64,000 nucleotides of DNA from Stropharia rugosoannulata. Its lineage: Eukaryota; Basidiomycota; Agaricomycetes; Agaricales; Strophariaceae. Below the pieces are notes generated by a model. It did not search any database. It saw only the letters and a program-made list of their open reading frames with translations, and was not told the origin of the DNA. The DNA lies in contig JANCIK010000003.1 in the NCBI GenBank assembly GCA_028532985.1, positions 2,118,001 through 2,182,000 on the forward strand, written 5' to 3'. Position numbers and translations under genes: made by a program. Positions 59,510 through 64,000 of the stretch are shown one piece after another (within the stretch, counting starts at the first letter, position 1; each line of letters starts with the position of its first letter).

Positions 59510-62500
59510 TCAATAATATAAAGACTGTGTGACGCTGCTTCCTGCAAGACCGCCGGCGGGGAGATCGAAGAAAAGTGTTCTGGTGGCAATCGGCCCCCAC
59601 AAGGAAAGTTTTCGTCCGACATTTGCACAGAATGATACTTCAGCCGAAGACAGGGTTTGAGAGGGGTCCGACACTGTAACTTCCCCAGTGACAGTCCTAA
59701 ACATGACAACCAGATTGGCGTTGGAGGTGATCGTGATGGATGCCAGGAAAGGACCAGGCTTAAATGTGACTGAACCTCCAGTCGGCTGCCAGAAGACAAA
59801 CATGGCGACTTGGTTGATTTCATCGAGCACGGCCGATGCGTTACCGTCGTTCTCGATTACTTGAATAGTCTGCCGGTTTATTAGGCTTTGTGTCTGGAAC
59901 TCCAGGAGGCTAGCACCAGGGTACACCACATATGAAATCGGTGATGTCAGGTCTCCATGCTCGAGATACGCTGTGAAGAAATCAACCACTGCGGGAGGCT
60001 GTTTCGATATTCCGATGACAGACCAGTCGCCTGATTTGACCCCCGTTTGGGCTGTCAAAGTAGCTGAGCTATTCACACCGGTCAAATCATAACCAACGTT
60101 ATCGTGCCAGAGAGTTTGAACAGTAGCTCCTGTCATATAAGGTTCGGCATTTTCGTTTTCATCAATGATGACTTCTCCATTGTGCCGTTTTTGATCCAAT
60201 ACCGAAATAACTGTCGCGTTGGTCGAGGACGAGATGACCGGTATCATGACCACCTGCACGTCGTTTTCTAAGAAAAACCAGGCCTTCTGGAAAGAGAATG
60301 CATTGCTGATAGGGTTGGTGAATGCCATTACCGCTACTCCGACTTTTCCGTCTGAGACGCCACCAACGAAGCTCTGTACGCCAGTCTGACCGGTCGTACC
60401 ACACGCGAGTTGAGTAGCTCCGTAGTCCACAGTAATTCCTGGGATAAGGTTCCAGTCCCAAGCCGCAGCTATGTCCTCGTATTCATTACCGGCAAGATAG
60501 GTATATACGGCTCCGTCCGATAAATGGAAACCGAGAGGCTACAAGCGGCAGGCGGTTAAAGCGGCGAAATACTAAAATTAATGAAGAACTAACATTCTCT
60601 GAGTTGACGCATTCGGTATTTCTTGTTCTTGTGGAGTACATTCTAACCGTCGTAACGTAGTTCTTTCCCCTATGTACCTGTTGAATGGGTCATATAAGTT
60701 TCCCGACAGAATTCAAGGATAAGAAAAAGACACTTGCCATGTAATCATTTGCATAGAACATACGGTTCCCTTGAAGATTTCCGGCATTCGCATTTGTCGT
60801 ATTGGTAGATAGACTGTTTGCGAAATTGATCAGAGTCTCGGAAGACCATTGCTCTCCTAATTGATGAACTTTGGTAAGGTTCATGTCGATGCTTCCAGTC
60901 GCTCTAAAAACGAGGGTTAATATTAGACTAATGACCGAATGCATGAAATCATTAGGGACGTACTGGTTGTCAATGACAGGGAAACTGATGAAGCGCCCGA
61001 GAACGGACTGGTGGCCAAAAATGTTACTGAATCTATCAACACCCACGAATGTCAACTTACAAAATCCCAGTGGAGCACTCCCGTAATGGAGTTGTGCACG
61101 ATCATCCACGCATCTCCAGTAAAGAGCGTATTAAAGGCGTTTTGAGAATCAGTAGTGGCTTCGAATTGTGTTCCCCCGGCCTCGAGTTCCAAGTCAAGCA
61201 AATCGTTTGAGCTTAAATAGCGATTTAGCAACGACGAACAGTAAAATAATTCAAAAACTTACTAGTCTTTTCCTAAAGCGCAGTTGAAGCACAGCAATGT
61301 AATCAATACACGTATTCTTCTAGTCCTGATTACATTAATACGAACCATAATTCCCATTGTATATAATCCCTCCGTGTTGACCTAGGGTGTGCTGTGTTAG
61401 TGAAAAAAAAGTAATGGACGGACGATGCATAAAGAATACGAACCGAAAGAACCGTCTGCCCGTATGCCATCATTCATAATACCATTCTTTATCTGCAATT
61501 CCGCGTCGACTCGTTGGTAAGCATCTGTAATGAGCGAGGCATTTATGGTAAGAAGCGCTTGATCAATTCCTATTTTCGCCACATCTAGCGTATTCGCGCC
61601 TGTAAGTGTACCCAAGCCAATAATCGTTCGACCGAAGGTGGCATATGCTCTTCCACTTATATTTGTGCAGTTGCTGAGTTCCGTGGGAAGAAGAGTGTCG
61701 TTGAGCAAGAGGCATGTCTGGCTTACAAGCTCTGGTATACCAATGATCTGATGAGCCGAATAAGTTAACCCCGCGGTACGTGAGAATCGTGAAAGACAAA
61801 CACACATTGGAGAACCAATTCGTATTCCTACATTATACAAAGAAAAGTTAGTACGCAATAATGATTTAGGCTGAATACCAACCATAAACTATTGTCCGGA
61901 TTGGTACAGGGACATGCGGGTGTACCACCTCCGTCCAAGCAAGCAATGTTGGTAAAATCTCGGCCGAACCAATAACCCATGGCGCTTGAAAGCGTGGCTC
62001 TTAAAGAAGGATCCCCCATGAATGCCTGGTCGTTTGGTAAGCCTCCATACCATGCAGCCGACATAGGTACTATAAGAATAGAACTGAGTTGTAGTATATG
62101 GGATATGAACTTGAGCAGTCATACTTACAGATGCGGTTCCAATGTGCCTCTGCGGGCCAATTCGCTCGTTGAGCGGCGCAGCCTGTGGTGTAATCAACGT
62201 CAGGCCAACTCCCATCTGGTCCCAGAGTTGAAATCCTGCAAGGTATACGTTTCAGCTAAACACCGGTACTGGAAATGGAGGCAGAATAATCAGTCCCACC
62301 ATGTGGATATAGTCTTTGTTGAAGTTGTGATTGAACCAATAATAGATACGAGCCTCCGGGAAGCTATGGTCTCAATGTCTTGCAATGTCGCGGGATCGAT
62401 CGTCTGGCTAGGCTGTGCCGGTGAGGTAGAGGTAGATGATGCATTAACCGAAGATGACGAGGTTGGTACCGGAAGCGAAGTTGTAATATTCCCCGAGGAT

Positions 62501-62784
62501 GTTGGAAGAGAAGTCGTAAGGTTGGCTGCGGGTGTCGAGGTCTCTGTATTCGTTGTAGTAGAGCTCTGGGCTGCAGAAAATGCCGAAGATGAAATGGTCT
62601 CGTGAGCAGAGGAACTTCCTGCGGTCGAGGGCGTTGCACTGGGAACTACTGTCGTCGAGTCTGCTAAACTTGGCCGAGAAGTCAAAGATAATTGCGACGA
62701 CTTGATGTCATTGACAGTGCCAGCTGCATATAGCATCTGCGCCTGGAACACAAAGTGCGCCAGGATGACGAAACGAGTCCACAT
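59510..62784 (-). CDS. Secreted polysaccharide lyase family 8 enzyme
   Basis: Twelve exons: 62784-62300, 62235-62129, 62069-61883, 61827-61806, 61747-61444, 61381-61346, 61272-61263, 61211-61061, 61007-60964, 60903-60738, 60677-60594, 60538-59510; 874 aa. A signal peptide (MWTRFVILAHFVFQAQMLYAAG) is followed by a Ser/Thr-rich linker to about 140. The alpha/alpha-toroid part has DYTTGCAAQRANWPAEAHW, NTNWFSN (261-267), DGSFGQHGGIIYNGNYG (H371, Y380: candidate catalytic pair) and GNRMFYANDYMVHRGKNYV. The C-terminal beta-sandwich part includes FVGGVSDGKVGVAVMAF and KAWFFLEND. PL8 lyases cleave hyaluronan, chondroitin or xanthan; the substrate of the fungal group is unknown. Intron 10 has a GC donor (60737); exon 7 is 10 nt. 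Confidence 0.88.
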
Positions 62785-64000
62785 TGTAGCAATGACTCTC
62801 TGTCCAACGTCGTACAGAGGGGGACGCCAAGGGAAAATACTAAACGCATCGCAAAGAGTGACTAGGGGCATTTAAGTAGCAGCCGCAGGATCTAGTAAGG
62901 TCAAGATCGGGAGGGACAAGTTAGATTCTGTCGGATTGGGTGCCAGATCCCGGCCGACAGGGCCGCTAGAAGCTCAGGTGATAGCGCCTGTTTACCCTAG
63001 GATTTGACGAAGATTTATGACATGCAGGCAGATGCGCTCAGCTCAGGCTACAAGGAGGTCGGCGACTGTGGTCACGCCGACGCTGTATGCGCGTTTCAAT
63101 TCTTCTCAGAAGGAGAGCCAGTACGCTTTGCGCGGAGATGAGCGTTAGCTTTGAGCAACGCGCATGGTGCAGATAACGTACACTGGGTCATTCCCCATCC
63201 TTTTCTGATATCTTCTGTGAACAAGCTGGACTTCTCAGTGCTAGGGCGACTACTGGAAAAATGAAATGACAAGGTCAACGCATGGCTCTTGACCAAGTGA
63301 CAGTTCAAAAAGGATTGCTAAAAATAGTAAGTTGCCGCTCAGTATAACATCGTGGGAATTCCCCATTTGGAAGTTACTTCCGTCTCAGGCCATTTACCTC
63401 ATTCAACTGACCCTTTGTGTTTCCAGTCCATCACCGCTAAGCTTGCCACGTCTCCCAGCTGCAGGTCTGAGTCTATCACTCCAGCGCCTTGAGCTTAGTA
63501 TCAAATGGTGCAGAGTGCTGAAAGCATGCTGCGGCCTGCCAGGTGCAGACGTAAAGCTAAGTAAGAGGTAAACATGGCACTGCATGCAGCCAGTAAAACA
63601 GGCTGTTTTCAAATCTTCACTCTGCATAATAAAGTATCTTAAATGTTTATCTTGTCCGTTCAAAGTTTAAATGATTTGAATTTGAATGGTCTGAACATCG
63701 CTACTGTCCAGATTCCGTGTGCCTCGACGCGTTTCATTCGGTTCCGTTTTCCACTAGTCAGTACAGCCCAAATGTTGACATGATTCCTCTACAAGCGTGT
63801 CGCGGAAGGTCGGAGAGCCTCAAGATACGCTACTGATTGCGATCTATCTCCACTGCCGAGCCTTGTTGTGGGTGTGGATGTACGCCATAGGCAAGTTGCA
63901 GGTATATTCAAGGTATATTCAATAATTAGATCCTTTCCTTGACATACCCATAGATGATAGCACCGCTGAGTGATAACTGGCATACTGAAATGAACTTAGC
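62785..64000. other. Terminal 1.2 kb, nothing recognised
   Basis: Upstream region of the lyase gene to the window end. Short frames (63096-63308, 63332-63571, 63403-63663) have no protein-like features. A small tandem aggtatattca repeat occurs near 63900-63920. The lyase promoter should lie in the first few hundred bases. Confidence 0.45.

Noticed and set aside
63891..63925. Small tandem repeat of aggtatattca near the right edge
   Set aside because: Only two copies; too short to call a repeat array, CRISPR or mobile-element end.

Overview
The window is nuclear DNA of a filamentous basidiomycete, most likely an agaricomycete. It is a gene-dense, intron-dense stretch of conserved single-copy genes. 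I modelled about 150 introns, nearly all 45-65 nt long and mostly GT-AG. The gene set includes fungal markers such as an eisosome BAR protein, Ssh4-type SPRY protein, Stm1, a Tfc7-like phosphatase and Spp1. I found no transposon, CRISPR array, virus or biosynthetic cluster. The exact species cannot be read from the sequence.

Layout. 1-20 kb: 5'-truncated methyltransferase, Vam7-type SNARE (+), Mtm1 carrier (-), eIF4E (+), Pil1/Lsp1 eisosome protein (+), GRIP golgin (-), Pex14 (-), mitochondrial EF-Tu (+), glycine cleavage H protein (+), complex I ESSS subunit (-), NatD acetyltransferase (-), Rio2 kinase (+), SPF30 (+). 20-30.6 kb: sparser; an orphan gene (-), AMPK gamma/Snf4 (-), Ssh4-like protein (+), a one-pass membrane protein (-), cytosolic AspRS (-). 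30.8-41 kb: mitochondrial aspartate aminotransferase (+), a Ser-rich orphan (+), Elp5 (-), membrane GNAT (-), dienelactone hydrolase (+), EF-1alpha (-). 41-54 kb: PAS-kinase-like kinase (-), eL32 (+), MEMO1 (+), Tfc7-like phosphatase (-), Stm1 (-), Spp1/CXXC1 (+), Lsm1 (-), an intron-containing tRNA-Ser(UGA) (+), NDUFA5 (-), bL32m (+). 54.6-64 kb: 3-ketoacyl-CoA thiolase (+), uS3 (+), a secreted family-8 polysaccharide lyase (-), and about 1.2 kb of apparently empty DNA.

Most products belong to translation and ribosome biogenesis (eIF4E, TUF1, TEF1, RIO2, DPS1, ELP5, RPL32, STM1, RPS3, bL32m), mitochondrial metabolism (MTM1, GCV3, ESSS, NDUFA5, AAT), RNA and chromatin (SPF30, NAT4, SPP1, LSM1, TFC7-like) or trafficking (VAM7, GRIP, SSH4, PIL1). 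They do not form an operon-like system, but several divergent pairs share very short intergenic promoters.

I looked for an undescribed system and did not find a convincing one. The best leads are a cluster of five protein-supported GC-AG introns, several 9-10 nt microexons, an insertion in the eIF4E cap-binding region, a thiolase with an altered His motif and no obvious peroxisomal signal, a PAS-less PAS-kinase-type kinase, a fungal PL8 lyase of unknown substrate, and three orphan genes. All exon coordinates were assigned by eye from splice signals, reading frame and family conservation.
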